NCBI GenBank assembly: GCA_009760855.2 | Contig: WPIO01000044.1 | Coordinates: forward strand, 3,278,893 to 3,342,892 | Direction of reading: 5' to 3' | DNA length: 64,000 bases | From: Cristatella mucedo | Taxonomy: Eukaryota > Bryozoa > Phylactolaemata > Cristatellidae | Shown here: positions 11,388-23,998 of the stretch, in pieces | Position numbering within the stretch: position 1 is the first letter of the stretch | Layout: each line of letters starts with the position of its first letter | The notes under the pieces: model-generated | What the model saw: only the letters and a program-made list of their open reading frames with translations | Told to the model about the DNA's origin: nothing | The model's database searches: none | Made by a program: the position numbers and the translations under genes

Positions 11388-11810
11388 TTGAGTCTCCTCG
11401 TGCCCCCAGGTCTTTATGGAAATAAATTAGCCGGGCCATGCCTCAACTTTAAGGCCCTTGATAACAAAAGCTTTTTCTCTGCAGGTTCCAGACTGTGGAG
11501 CTCACTTCCACAATTCTTACGACACGACAGCTATTCTCCTGCGGCCGACTATGGCGTATCCTTTCCAGCCGTCCTGAGCTGCTACCTCCTTGCTGCTCAC
11601 ATCCCGGACTGCCCCACTGACTCAGCTAGGCTTCCGTCTTTCTCTTCGTTGTGTGAGATGAAGTCTATTGGCTACTGAATGCGTACCAAAATTTGCTTAA
11701 CCTTTGAGTGTGCAATAGAAAACTCTCATGCGTCACACCCACTTGGTCTCTGCGGCTTTGTGGAGTTCCGTAAAAGATACATTCAATTACATTACAGGGC
11801 AGAGGGGCAA
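11388..11810 (+). mobile_element. LINE-B 3' end in MMP intron 7
   Basis: Plus-strand fragment with the RT end (…FFSAGSRLWSSLPQFL…) and the LINE-B 3' region, ending in a short 'attacattaca' tail. It lies between MMP exons 7 and 8, antisense to the gene. Confidence 0.75.
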
Positions 11811-11942
11811 CTTCCAGTTTAAACACACAGCTCTTTCAAGCTCTCTTCGGCTGATAACAGTTTGCGACCGTGAGAAGCCTTCAAGGGAGACAGTGGCCAT
11901 GCTTGCATATTTAGCTAGTGCAGCTACGGGCATAGTACATAC

Positions 11943-12093
11943 CAATGAAAAATACTATGTCGTTATTGGATAGTTCGAATACCTCGTCGATATTAGTCCA
12001 AGTGCTCGCCGGTGGCAGCCCGACAAAGAAGGAGCCAGTGTCTATGACTTTCCGATAATTCAGAGCACCGTCCTTCTTCATGCGCCACATACT
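11943..12093 (-). CDS. MMP exon 7: hemopexin repeats 1-2
   Basis: Acceptor CTGATTACAG at the right side; the exon starts in phase 0 with Ser-Met-Trp and reads MWRMKKDGALNYRKV, then GSFFVGLPPAS, then NIDEVFELSNNDIVFFIG. This is the end of hemopexin blade 1 and start of blade 2 (the 'NIDAA.E' type motif). It ends ATT-G before a GTATGT donor, phase 1, matching exon 8. Confidence 0.88.
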
Positions 12094-12479
12094 CTGTAAT
12101 CAGCAAGAAAATACTAACATGAGCGTCCTGCAATTAACGGGTATCATCTGAGCGCATTCAGCACTCGAGCACAGCCTGACTGCTCTGTCTGAATGAATTA
12201 TACTTTGTGTGCCTATGCGTTACGAAATTTCGCCCGACGTGACTAATGGCAACAGCATTAAGTTCTTTTGTTATGTTCCCCGGTGAACTTCGTCTTTATT
12301 CCTGAGTGGTTTGAGTGCTTGCCGGTGCAGGACTGTGTACAGGCTGCTGCTGTTGGCGAGGAACAGAATGGCTGCAAGAACAGCACAGCTGGCGAGTAAC
12401 CCTGAGTGCCTTCCTGCTTGCCTGGGCAGGATACCTTGCTTGTCATTGACTAATGGTTGTTGCTCCTCTTGCACCAAAT

Positions 12480-12560
12480 TGTAAAGTGCCTTAATAGAGA
12501 TTCAGTTCTTTTGGGTGCATTTCAAAATATTATTATTCATTTGTTTTTCTTATTATTATC
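12480..12560 (+). mobile_element. LINE-A tail fragment
   Basis: Only the last 80 bases of the LINE-A/SINE-A type tail, with ATT repeats, are recognisable (gtaaagtgccttaatagag...). It may come from either family. Confidence 0.5.
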
Positions 12561-12594
12561 AGCATGCTCATGGATTTAACAGTCTTATTTGTTG

Positions 12595-12700
12595 AGCGGT
12601 AGAGGAGCCTTCACGGCTAGCACTGCCGCTTGCAGTAGGCAATAAGAGATTGCCCACTGCAGGGCTCGAACCCACGACCCAGGTCATGATTAGCAAAAAC
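12595..12700 (-). mobile_element. SINE-B (tRNA-derived) fragment
   Basis: Minus-strand copy of a second SINE family. The tRNA-like B box is seen as GGGTTCGAGCCC on the minus strand (12665-12676), followed by the family-specific 'tattgcc...gcaagcgg.' segment. Other copies lie at 13.6, 14.9, 23.6, 45.5 and 45.8 kb. Confidence 0.7.
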
Positions 12701-13599
12701 CATGTATATCGGGCACAGATAACATCGCTGTGTAAGCCAGCAGGCAGCTAACCACCAGCACCTACCACAGCCTGCCCAGGTCGAAGGGCAGCCATAACAC
12801 TCACGTGGAGCTTGAACCGCACACCTTTGACCCTCTTACGGCTGGTCGAGTGCCCAGTGCAGCACCCTGCGCAGCCTCCCCTTTTCCGAGCAGCCTCCTC
12901 ACAGCACGGTGTAGCACAGAGGCAGCAGCAGCAGCCCCAGAACCTGCCTGCCTCACATCTTGACCTTTGCATGACCCGTACCGGCTCTATTATTTGTTCT
13001 CTCAACCCCCAGCTACCATAGCGACAACCCAGCAATAGGCAGATAGAGAGTAAATGCTAAATGTTATTCAATTCATTGATTGAGGTGGGGCCCGTGCACG
13101 CAGAATTAACTAAACCTGCACGCAATGAGGCATTGATGCATTTATTATTTGCAGCCACACAGGCTCCTGCCTGTCGGGAGGTTTACACGTTTCCCTCCGA
13201 ATGGGCTGCCAAGCAGGCAGACCATCTGAACTGAACTGACAGGTGAACTAGAACTTACCCCACTCTACTCCTGCTACGAAACGCACAGAGGGGTAGCCAG
13301 CATAGTCGGGAAGGGAGATTACTGTTTTTCAGAAGCATTCATAGGAAGGCTGACGAAGCCCCGCCGGTAAGCTAGAGCCCATCGGCTCCACTTCCTCAGG
13401 CCTACACAGCATCGCACAGCCCGACTTGGAAAAGCAGGGAGCGTTCTAGTCGCGATGTCGCTCCTCTAAAAGAAGGCAGCAAGAGCTCGACCACAACAAG
13501 TGATTTATTTAGAAGACCGAGGCAAAATCTGTCGAGTGATCATAAACCCCAAGACCAATGTTTGCATCACGAACCACAAAGTAAAAGTAAAAGTAAGGC

Positions 13600-13745
13600 T
13601 CGCTGAATTAACAGTTTCATACATACAGTGGCAGAAGAGCCATACTGGCTATCACCACGGCTTGCAGTGAAAAATAAAGGATCATACACTTCAGGAGTTC
13701 GAAGCATGACAAGATGGGTCGTGAATAGCAAACACCTTAACCCTG
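13600..13745 (-). mobile_element. SINE-B copy
   Basis: Minus orientation; 'gcagaagagcc...ggctatcaccacggcttgcag' is shared with the copies at 23.6 and 45.8 kb. The B box is degraded. Confidence 0.65.
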
Positions 13746-13904
13746 GGCTAAGACCAGCCGAGGCGATAAAAGTGAAAGAAAACCTGAGAGAACCGATACA
13801 TTTTACGGTGTTATCATCGCAGCCACGATCAAGCACAGGTGAAAAGCTCCTGAAGCTCTTCGGTGCAAGGGAAGAGCAACAAAAACAACACCAACAACAA
13901 TAAT

Positions 13905-14830
13905 AATGACAGTAATATATTTGATAAAGCGCCCTCAGAGAACTCAGTCTCTTTCTAGGTACTTTGCATTTGCTGCAAAGGAAGGAGGATCGCATGCTTA
14001 ATGGTAGCATGCTCAATAAACAACACGAATAACATGGTTAGGGGTCACATGCACAGGGTCAGCATGCAAATGTGGTTTGTGGCAGCACGTACAGTGTCAG
14101 CATGCATAAGCACATAAAGGACGAATCGCAGGGACCCACTAAATGCTGCGATAAACAGGTGCGTTTTTAATTTCTTTTTAAATGTGGACAAGTCAGGAGA
14201 TGTGACGCAAGTCGGGAGTGAGTTCATGGCTTTGGGAGCACACTAACTAAAGGCACGGTCTCCAAAGGATCTGAGGTTTGTATGAGGTATAGGTAAATAC
14301 ATAGATTTGGAAAAGTGGGTGACACGATGCTTAGCATGGTGGGGGAGTAGATCTGATAGGTGGGCTGGAGCCAAAGAAAGAAGGGACCTAAAAGTGAGTG
14401 ACAAAACCTTGAAGCCGATGCGTTGCTTGACTGGTAGTCAGTGCAGGTCGGCGAGAAGGGGTGTGATGTGGCGACTGTGACACTCACGATAGACAAGCCT
14501 AGCTGCAGAGTTTTGCACAAGCTGTAAGCGTCTGATTACACAGCCCGGTAGACCAGCAAGCAGCGAGTTACAGAAGTTAAGATGGAATGTTATTCCTGGA
14601 CAAATTTAGATATGGTATCCCTGTCGTATCCCACAAGATCTTAGCAATGTTATATAGCTGAAAGTAGGCAGACTTGACTGTGGACCTGATGTGGTCGTCC
14701 AATGAAAGGTCAGTTGGAGCATGACACCTAGGTTTAGTGCCGATCAAACAGGACATGCGCTGGAATTTGAGCCTTAGCCTTTCCAATTTCTGAACTTCAT
14801 TTGCCCGTAACTAGTAACCTGGTTTTATCA
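13905..14830 (-). mobile_element. LINE-A copy in MMP intron 6
   Basis: Minus-strand 3' third of LINE-A, with tail near 13910, 3' UTR and broken RT C-terminus (14045-14786). It is in the same orientation as the MMP gene. Several frameshifts are present. Confidence 0.8.
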
Positions 14831-14929
14831 TCAGGAGCAGGAACCGAGCAACGTGCTCGCCGAGAAGCGTTGTGGACACTTCGGTCTGCCGTCTTACGAG
14901 CTTTGCCTCCTGGCATACTCTCGGATCTT

Positions 14930-15060
14930 AGCCCAGAAAGTAAGGTGCTCGCTCTTCATGTCCCAGGTCGTGGGTTGATTCATGCCACGAGGGATTCATT
15001 ATCGGCTACTGCAAGCGGTGGTGCATAGCGATAAAGGGTGGCTATGTAAATGAGGCTGTT
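14930..15060 (+). mobile_element. SINE-B copy, plus orientation
   Basis: Contains 'caggtcgtgggttgattc' (B-box region), 'ctgcaagcggtggtg' and the 3' part 'ggctatgtaaatgaggctgtt', all matching the reverse of the minus copies. Confidence 0.65.
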
Positions 15061-15820
15061 AAATCAGCCAAGCTTTTTTAACGAATACGAGCTATACGAG
15101 ACTGGTTTAGGCGCCGGCGGTCTCACTCTCTTACCCTCCCCCATGCTGCAGGCAACTCCAGCCTAATAAAAAACTCCAATCTAATCATTTGGCTTTCGAG
15201 TTCATTTGCTTGGAGTGAGGGGAACCGTCGGTACCTTACTGCCTGCCGGGTCACGTAATAGTGCACTCAAACGAAAAGTATCTAACGGTCAAGATTTGCT
15301 ATAATAGCAGTTTTCCTAAGCCCCCGACTAGTTTGGAGCCGTGATGTTGTTGGCTCTGTCGGTTTATTCTTGGATTCCTGAAGTACGAATTGCAGCAATA
15401 ACGTTGCAATTTTTAGACGTTACGCTTAAAATTAGCCTCGGAGCATTCGAGTCCGTATAAAAGTGGTTTGGCCAGAATAAAACATTGAGGAAAACTTCTC
15501 TCATCAGCTCAAGCACCGTAATGCATCACTCATGAACCGTAAGACACGAACAGAAGCCGGTGAAGACTGAGAGCCCTTGCCACCGGTCGGACAGGCTTTG
15601 CGCTACCACTATGTGGGAGAACACCGTCCTAAAGTTGGGACCTTAAAAGATCATTTTGCTTCAGCACAAGCTCATGCTCAAAGTCAGTTAGCGAATTCGT
15701 CTGGGAAGCGAATAAGCCAGCTGAAAGAGATTAGACAGGCAGGTCTGCATTAGGGTAAGCCGTAGACAGTGTGACCAGACTCGAATTCACTATACAGCTG
15801 AACATTGAGTTAGAGTTGCA
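15061..15820. other. intronic sequence without recognised feature
   Basis: No ORF, repeat family or RNA gene that I can identify. It lies in MMP intron 6. Confidence 0.4.
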
Positions 15821-15824
15821 TGTA

Positions 15825-16880
15825 GTAATGTAATGTATCTCCGTCTATAACTCCACAAAGACTATGTGGGTGTTACGAAGAAGAGTTTTGTATAGCGCAC
15901 TCACAGCCTAAGCTGCTTTCGGTACCCAATCGGTAGCCAACAGACTTCATCTCTCGCAACAAAGAGACATTCGGAAGCATAAAAGAGTCAGAAGAGCAGT
16001 TGAGGTAGTGAGTAGCGTGGAAGTAGCAGCTCGGGACCGCTGAAAAGGATGAGCCAAAGTCGGCAGCAGGAGAGTAGCTGTCGTTGCTTAAGAATTGTGG
16101 AAGTGAGTTCCACAGAACTAAAGCTTCTGTCGCCAACGGTCTTTAAGCGGAGGAATGAAGGAATGGAACACCTAATTTATTGTTCACACAGGACCTGAGG
16201 GCTCGAAGAGGCTGAAGCTGGTACAGCAGTTCAGCTAGGTACGATGGAGCCAAGCCGTGGTGGACCTTGTGCGTCAGCGTAAGAACTTTGCTCCATATCC
16301 GTTGCTCAACCGGCATCCATCCCAGCTCTTTTAGCAAAGGAGACACGTGCTCAAACCTCCGGGACTTGAAGACTAGCCTTGCAGCCATATTCATAGCCAT
16401 TGGCAGTGGCATAGGTTTTTTTGGTAGCCGTGCCAAAAGGGAATTACAATAATCAAACCAATGTGGAACTAACGAGCTAGTTAGATTTTTTTGCAAGCCA
16501 ACGTGGAAGGCAGCTCCTAATCTTAGATAGGGATTGGACGTGAGAGCTGTAGAAGCAGTCTTCTGAATGAAGCTTTCACAATTTCCGCAGCTGTCGAAAA
16601 CGACCCCTAAAGTTCGAGCACATGGTGATGGTCGCACAAGACCATAACCTATAGTGAAGACACGAAATTCATACTCTTGTCGAACTTCAAGAGAAGGCTT
16701 TTGTCGATGACCCAAAATAAACCCACTTAGCCGAATGCCTGCAGCCAACGGTCAAATTTGAAGCAAAATGTGTTGTGGTATAGAGGTGCTTTTGTAAAAA
16801 TGGTATTCGAGTCCTGCAGTGCATAACAGGCATCACGAACCAAGACGTTTAGTTCGACATTCTTTAGAACGGTAGACTGC
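15825..16880 (-). mobile_element. LINE-B copy, 201-codon RT C-terminal ORF
   Basis: Minus-strand; the ORF at 16143-16748 is the best LINE-B reading: DYCNSLLARLPKK, AARLVFKSRRFEHVSPLL, LGWMPVEQRIWSK, HHGLAPSYLAELL. These are the conserved C-terminal blocks after the catalytic palm in CR1/L2-type reverse transcriptases. The remaining end of the ORF is at 15873-16136 in another frame. The tail is 'atgtaatgtatct' near 15828. Confidence 0.8.
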
Positions 16881-16899
16881 CGAGCGCTATGTTGGATTG

Positions 16900-18130
16900 G
16901 ATTATATTTTTTAATACGACTGCGAGCCAAAAAACACCGCCGCTAAAGTTAACTATTTTAACCATTTTATCAGGATCACTTAGTCTCCGGACCTTGACCC
17001 AAACGAGCATATTCGGGATGAGGTCGTGCTACGTTTGCCGTAACCGGCTGTCCTCATTTACATCCGCTGATGTGCTTTTTGAATACTTGCACCAACCCTG
17101 GAGTAGCATAATGGAAGACATTTGAGAGCGTTCGATCAGTCCCTGCATGGGTGGGGTCCCGACAATTCCTTCCAAATAAGTGAGATGCAACGTCACATTG
17201 TCTCAGTAAATTAAGCACAGTACGTGATCATTGCGGTAACATGATGCGGTTTCTTATTGCAACTAGTGTGCATAATAATGATGACACAGCATTCGATATT
17301 ACTCGAAATGCAGGCGAGTAGGCAGCCATCGTGGTGGCTGCCTTAGCCGTCCGAACACTTTTGTGTTTGAGTGTAGTTTCCTAATGTGGCGCAGTCATGT
17401 GTTTCTCGAGTATCGCAGAGAGCTTTCCAGGCCAAGCCAGCTTTAGGTTATGGCACAAACAAGCACAAACAGTTCAGCATTTGGAATCTGCTCTTTTCCA
17501 TACTTGACCCTGGAGTTCCTTTGCTCCAGAGGATTATTAGATAAGATACTTTGAAAGATATGCAACTGTCTCAGAAAATCCTCTATAGTTTGCGTGCAAT
17601 TATGACGGCAAATTATTTGACAAACAATTTATAGACACTTAACGTCTAGCCGCTGATGGGCCAAGACATAGGTATAGACTCTCCTGAGTTGATAAGCAAG
17701 AGTAGAGTTCTGAACCCTAAACTTCGGACCGTGCGTTTCCATAAAGAAACAGAGGTTCTATTGCTTGGGCAAGCACCAGCAATGCATAACGCATGCCAAT
17801 TTACAACTAAAACGTACACATTCCTTCAAGCCGCACATCAGACTCTGCTCAACCGTAGGTGGAGATTTAAAGTCGCGGCTTTAAAACCCTGTATTGAAAC
17901 TGGAGCAAATTGTGGCTTCGATAGCTCAATCAATAGAGCACTGGTTTGGTCCCCACTCGAGGCAAAATACTTTCCCGACATTCAATTAGCATAGCAGCCC
18001 TGTCGCTCTGTATTATGAAATTACTGCCATCTCAAATAGTAGACCATGCTAAGAATATGATAAGAAAGTGCTTTGGTACTAACGACAATGGAGGCTTTAG
18101 AAAAGGGCAGGCCGAGCTCATTCATTGAAA
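16900..18130. other. intronic sequence, no convincing gene
   Basis: A 112-codon plus ORF (17656-17994) is present but shows no domain, and it lies antisense in an MMP intron. I see no other feature. Confidence 0.35.
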
Positions 18131-18148
18131 GCTCTTTTTTGTGCTCAC

Positions 18149-18276
18149 CTTTCCTTTAAATGACATAATTTCCCTGCGTATTATTGTGACAGCATCAAAC
18201 TTGGTCTTGCATTGCCACGGCATGCCATCAGATGAAGGCTGCTTCGTCGCCCTCACCGGCTTTCGTGTTGTCGATA
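18149..18276 (-). CDS. MMP exon 6: hinge end and start of hemopexin repeat 1
   Basis: Acceptor CTACCTTGTAG; the exon reads STTRKPVRATKQPSSDG, then WQCKTKFDAVTIIRRE and MSFKGK before a GTGAGC donor. The Cys and the FDAVT block are the classic beginning of an MMP hemopexin domain (Cys forms the disulfide with the C-terminal Cys). It ends in phase 0, which matches exon 7. Confidence 0.85.
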
Positions 18277-18692
18277 CTACAAGGTAGGATAACCATAAGA
18301 CAAGTCTTCTTCATACAGCATCGCCGAGTTACTTAAAAATAGCACTGCATGACTCGATATGTATGTGACCGGCAAAGACGACTCGGGCACCAAACTTTCA
18401 CCATGCAGCAGCCTAGTTTTACCAGAAAAAAGCTGGCAGCTTCGAGACTATGAAAACATGTATGGCATTCTTGCATCAGCAGAGTTAAGCAGACCCCGGC
18501 TTTAGATGCAATACATCCGTCACTGAGACTACGGTTTTCAACCTGCAAACGGATTCGAAAGCCCGCTGTTGCCTTTTGGTAGGCCAGGAGACATCGGGAA
18601 GCCACTTAGTGATGCCCAGCCTGGTAAAAAGTGGTTAGTGATGTTGCAGCTACACGCGTTACAAAGAAAAAAGATCCAGCCCTGGATTGATG

Positions 18693-18739
18693 TGACACCA
18701 GTGACATAGCCGGCTGACACCAGTGACATAGCCGGCTGA
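18693..18739 (+). repeat. 22-bp tandem duplication
   Basis: The unit 'gacaccagtgacatagccgg(ct)' occurs twice in a row without a mismatch. Confidence 0.9.
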
Positions 18740-19499
18740 GTGATTAGTGAGTGTTTATTTTTGATTTTATCCTATTCGGAAAAACTGTGTGCATTATGTC
18801 TCCTGGCGCCAGCATGTAGCTGACGTCAACACTTCCAATCTTACCAAGCCTTTTTGTAAAGCTTCTATAAGGCTCAAACTCTTTCTCCGGAGACTGAGTC
18901 AACAGTGTGAATGTCATTGTTACTCCACACTAGCCTCCGTGAAATGCATGGTCACTACAGCTACCGCGTACCTGAGTACATTTTTGATCACCCCAATATG
19001 ATCATATGATATATGATATATAATATGATAATCACTGAGGGAATAAAGAAGAACCGTTTGAGGAGGACGAAAGCAAGCAGGATGAGACAATTGTAAGAGC
19101 AGGGAAGACGGCAAAAAGAACAGAGAAACAAACACTCTGCTGGTGAAAGCTTCATGAAAAAAGAAGCTTAGCTCAATGAAGACGAAAATATTTACCATTT
19201 GGGGTGCAAGCACAAGTACAACAAGAGAAGAAGATACGGACTCGATTGCAAAATCCCATGTGACATTGCATTTCCTTGCATGACATTGGCCACCAGAAGT
19301 TTGACCACACCACGGTTTTACTTGTCATTCCGCAACCACTTCGAACTGAACTAGTGCTGCGAGGATCAAGCCAGTTTCAGAAGAGATAAGGTCTCTTTGT
19401 TAGGAAAGATGGTCGAGCCATAAGCACAGCCAGGTTCAAGAGGTAATTTCCTAATGGGCATGAAGTTAGGAGGAATTGGCTGATTTCCGCTCCGTCGAA

Positions 19500-20960
19500 A
19501 CAGTCGGCATATTGCTTCTGTTGTTTGCTCTTCCCTATGTCCACCCACAATTCCCGATCGTCACTTGAATTGGCAATTGGAATTAGCCAGTGGAAGAAAC
19601 CTAAAAACCAATTGTTCATAAAACAGCGCTTCTCATCGCCAGGCTTTCACCACATGAAAAGCAACAGAGAGGTACATTATCAAAGGAAGTGGAAAGATAC
19701 TACTGTTGAGGCGCAAATTGTATTGGATGAAAATGACGGCAATTAGTCCTAAAGAGAGTTCTTAGCTGCACCAAGCTCCCAGTTTCCCGAAAACCTGGCA
19801 TTGCGTGGCCACCAAGAGAGTCTTGGCCTGGCTGGTGAGAAAAACATTTGAAACTTTTTGGAACTTCTTCATGTTCTAGCTCAGTATGGTAGGCTGCTGC
19901 AGTCACTCCTGGACTACGCCAAAAAAGAATCTGAAGTCAGTCTCTTATCTGTCTACTTAAATTCAAAATGATTTTCCTAGTATACTTGCATCCACAGTCA
20001 GAAACAAAATGCTCTGCAACATACGGCGAAACAATTACTACGGAATTCCGTTTGACTCAACTGGACCCCATTTTGGAACGCTGTGAGCAGATGTCTGAGG
20101 TCATTAGATAGAGACGTCGATGCTGATTTTTCAAAAGAAACAGTCATGGTCAAAGCGTCTTTTCTGGGGTTTATTCGATAGTGGAGGCTGTGAAAGCATA
20201 AGGAATTGTCACCATTGTAGGTCTTTTGGAACAACTGTCTGAGGACACAAGTGGAACACTTGGAACAAGAATTGAAGCTGGCAGTCTCCTACATTCTAAC
20301 TTGAACTTAACTCAAGACTCCGAGGAGGCCTGTGCCGAGAATCACTACTAAAGCCAAGAAGAGATATGAATTATGGGGAGCTGCAGTTGAAAAAAAAATC
20401 AGCTGAACTATACAGATGTCTGGTGGGCTCTCTCAAGATGTTGATCTCACGGCAGAAGTGTAGATTTCAAGAATTATGAAGAATAGCATAGACTATTTCC
20501 GAAAAGAAATTACAACTAGGTTTTACCGGCTCACTGGTATTGATGTAGAATTTGGTTTCTTTTTTAAATTTGAGCAGCTTTTGAAGAAATTTGAAAAGAC
20601 CAAACTCCGCCTGCAATGTCTAGATCTTGGAGGCTGGTATTGTTGAGGCGTTGATGGAACAGAGCTGTATAACAAAATATGTGACTTTAAAATGTTTCTT
20701 GTCACACGTAACGACTCGGCAATAAAGACCCCACTGGAACACATGTCTTTCATTGTCAGTTATGGAAAAGATGTTTCCTATTTCCTATGCAAGTTCTTCT
20801 CACTATAGCTGTATCAGTTGCCAATAGTGAACGTTCCTGAAGAAACTGAAAGATAATCCCGTGCTATCTGAGAGCATCACTTGGCAAAATTGACTCTCTA
20901 ATTTGGCCTCGTTAAGCAAAGAGAAAGAAACATGAGAAAGTATTGACTTTTAAGCCTAAT
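19500..20960 (+). pseudogene. possible decayed hAT-type transposase
   Basis: Plus-strand pieces in shifting frames resemble the end of DUF4371/hAT-type transposases. Around 20480-20640 there is IDYFRKEITTRFYRLTGIDV. At 20828-20935 the pieces SERSFLKKLKDN and LSNLASLSKE resemble the hAT C-terminal dimerisation block (usual pattern ...SER.FS.LK....LR..M...RL..L..L). Many stops break it. No terminal inverted repeats were found. It could be another transposase; the call rests on pattern only. Confidence 0.35.
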
Positions 20961-21726
20961 AGACTAGTTTTCCACATTTAAGGAAAGACAATTTGCCTAA
21001 ATTAAAGCTGTGGCGGCTATCTTCATAGCTACCGACATGCTAATTTGGTCGTGATGATATTTGCGAAATAGCTGCTCCGCGAGCAAGATTGCTCTGGTTC
21101 GAGTGTCCTCTCGCTTTGGGAAGTCTGGCTTCGTTGCTTCTCACTTCCCCGTAGTCTAATAGACCTAAGTAGTACTCTTTAATTACCCCAAGTACTACCA
21201 ATTACCCCAGTAGTACTTTTTAATTACCCTGTTAGTTTTAAGTCAGGCGATAATGGTTATCAAGAGGTTTAATTAAACAGCCGCTCAATTTGCTCTAGCC
21301 CCGCGAAGGTGATGTGGCAGCTGGTGATGTAGCTGGGACAGAGGTAGGAAGGAAGGGAGGTAGCCTACCCAAGTGGTAGTCTCAGTTACAAAGTAGACGG
21401 ATCTGCATAATTTGGTATGGGGTTCTACAGCCAAGAAAGGTATTAAACCAGCGCTGACTATTCTCATAGCACTTAGCTGGTCTGCTGCCGCAGCAAGCTT
21501 ACAGGTGCTCTAGTTTGAACTGCACTTTAATTTAGCCGCATTAATGTTAGAACACTTAGCATTGTCTTCCGAGTAATGACGAATAGCTCAAGTACTACGT
21601 AAAAAATGACCATTGCTCTTTTCAAATCTTTGCTGGAAAACCCGGCTTAATGGTGGAAGAGGGACCGGTCCATTATGTAAATCAGTGGCACATAAGCAAA
21701 CGCACTTACGCACATGCAGCCACACA

Positions 21727-21792
21727 TACACAGACACACACACACACACACACACATACTGACACACACATACACAGACACACACACAAATG
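21727..21792 (+). repeat. (CA)n microsatellite
   Basis: Interrupted CA/ACAC run just downstream of MMP exon 5. Confidence 0.9.
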
Positions 21793-21834
21793 CACACTAC
21801 ATTGATGGCGGGCTGCAGCTGCTGCTCTGCGTAC

Positions 21835-21963
21835 AGGGTTTAGGCAAACGTGTCCACAGGAAACGTCCCGGAACCGTGGACCGAGTTGGACGAGGCGCCA
21901 CCATCAACGGCGGTGTTGGTGCTAGTGTTCCAGGAGTTGTCGAACGGACATTGGGGTGAACAC
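21835..21963 (-). CDS. MMP exon 5: Pro/Thr-rich hinge
   Basis: Acceptor TTTTGTTGCAG; completes a Gly codon and reads VHPNVRSTTPGTLAPTPPL then APRPTRSTVPGRFLW. Proline- and threonine-rich with no domain, as expected for the flexible linker between protease and hemopexin. The donor is uncertain: the GTACGC at 21834 keeps phase with exon 6, but it is a weak consensus. Without splicing the ORF would stop about 12 codons later. Confidence 0.7.
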
Positions 21964-22309
21964 CTGCAACAAAATTTTTTTTTTAGGTCAAATCAATAGT
22001 GTCTGGTATGAACCACAGCAGCTGTCTCTCTTGCACCCGACAACATCCAGCATTGAGCGCCTCTGGAATTTGTCCCTCCTTCAGCCATTTGTGGCTTTGC
22101 ATATGTCCATCGAAGCAGACTGAAACGACTTCATCTTCACCTGAATTCGACGTTTTACATAACAGCATAGTTTTAATCTGGTTCATGTAGTGACGGCTGT
22201 GTCTGGAGTGGTATCACTCACTACCTTTCCCGTTAAGTCGCACCTGGTGCATTATAAGCGAGTAGTGTTTTTCAGGACGAATGCTCAATATCAGTCCTCA
22301 AGCTTCAAT

Positions 22310-22450
22310 CCATAACTCCACTAAACTGTGACCAAAAACTAAACTAAGACCAATTGGGTTGGTAAGGTATGGAGTTTTCTGCTGTGCACTGTTAGCCTAG
22401 TCGGCTTCCGGTATGCAAATGTAGTAGCCAATAGGCATATTCACCTCCCA
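22310..22450 (-). mobile_element. LINE-B 3' end fragment
   Basis: The 'cataactccac...gtatgg.gttttctgctgtgcac' stretch matches the LINE-B 3' region at 15.84-15.95 kb. No ORF remains. Confidence 0.5.
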
Positions 22451-23421
22451 CAGTAAAAGATACGAGGAGCAAGACGAGCAAAGGTCACGAGGAAAGGAAG
22501 GCGAGTCTCTATGATGTCAGCATTGGTGTCTTGGCGAGATATTTATTTTAAAGAAGGGATATCAATTTTAAAGTTTTTAAGTGGTAATCCATTAAAAATG
22601 GTCTAAAAGAGGGCTGGCCAAGCTGGTTCGGGGCAAAGAATCAGCTCTCAAATAGGGGGATACAAACCTTTTCTACAGTGTCAAACGAGACTTCCGAGCC
22701 CTACGCTTTTGGAACCGATCTACCGGCTCGATACAAATATCGCCCGACTTAAAAAAAAGCACTTACAGTGTACAGTAAAATATGAGGAAAAATATTATTT
22801 TTTTAGAGGGACCAAAGAACCATTCTGAGCACATTGGAATGCAGAGGCTTTTACCTTGGGCCACACATGTCAAGGTCGAGTTTTTGCCTTCATGCCAGAA
22901 CCTTGGCTATGCATTGGCTATAATAACTCGGCTTTTACAGTGCAACAATCAAATTTGCTGCAAAAGGAGGTTACATATTTTTACTGTTCCTACAGATTGT
23001 TCTTGTTCTGAATTGGTCTGTATGTGCATGCACTAGGAATAGTTATCCCACTAAGAGACCAGCAGAGTAAGCGGCCTCCGACTAGTGAATAGAAATGTGG
23101 TCGCATGTGGGCTCGTGCTTCAGTAAAATAAAGTCATTTTATCGGCAATTTTATTTAGAAGAAAAAGATTTCAGTTCGCTTAGGCCAACCAGCTCCCATT
23201 GGACGATTAATCCCCAAGAGATGATTAAATGGTGCAGGTGTTCAAGAATGGGTTGCATCTGCTGAAGTGTTCTACGATCAGCATCAGGCTCTACTAGGAT
23301 GTAAGACAGAACACGCCCGATCTCGGTCGGTGATCAGAGCCAGAGGGAGAACAATCCAAGCAGAATAGGAATTTATCCACTGCCTGACTGTAGGCAACGT
23401 TTAGGGTTCCAAAGCTAGTAA

Positions 23422-23460
23422 TTCTGGCTGCTGGAGAGACAGTCTCTCCAGCAGCCAGAA
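23422..23460. repeat. perfect 39-nt hairpin
   Basis: Two 19-base arms (TTCTGGCTGCTGGAGAGAC and its exact complement) flank a single A. It lies in MMP intron 4. Confidence 0.95.
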
Positions 23461-23594
23461 GCTCTCCCAGCCGCAGCCAACAAATGAGAGGTTATGTGGG
23501 AGGGCATCGTAGGGCCGGGTTTTTGTTCGGCATTAAGAGGTTGAGGAATGTCATTGTATGATAAGCAAAATTTAACATCAACATAGTCGCTGAT

Positions 23595-23775
23595 TTAGCA
23601 GCGTCTTTTTTGCATAGCAGCAGAAGAGCCTTATCGGCTATCACCGCCACTTGCAGTGGCAATAGAGGATCGTCCATTGAAGAATTCGAACCCACGACTT
23701 TGGGACGACCGTAGGACTAAGGTCTTGATGAGCAACCGCCTTACCGAGTGTGCCATCACATAGGAAGTCCAGTGC
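23595..23775 (-). mobile_element. SINE-B copy
   Basis: Minus orientation. On the minus strand a tRNA-like head (A box in the 'cactcggtaaggcggttgct' area, B box near GTGGGTTCGAATTC) is followed by 'gccactgcaagtggcggtgatag'-like body. It is one of the better preserved copies. Confidence 0.75.
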
Positions 23776-23998
23776 ACCAACATGTCGCTTTGTCATTTGT
23801 GATGCTGAAGGAGAACAATTGTAGTGACTAACCATTTAGAGTATGCATACAAGCTGTTTTTATGAGCCACATGAGTTGCTTTCACATTCCTGAGATTGAG
23901 CATTCACACGACTGGGCTAGTTACAATGTGGTACAAATAGCCGGAGCTGCTAAGGGCCATCCACTGCAAGTACAAACCACTTGCTTGTGATAACATAC

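Noticed and set aside
17656-17994. 112-codon plus ORF
   Set aside because: No domain, no splice context, antisense within an MMP intron.
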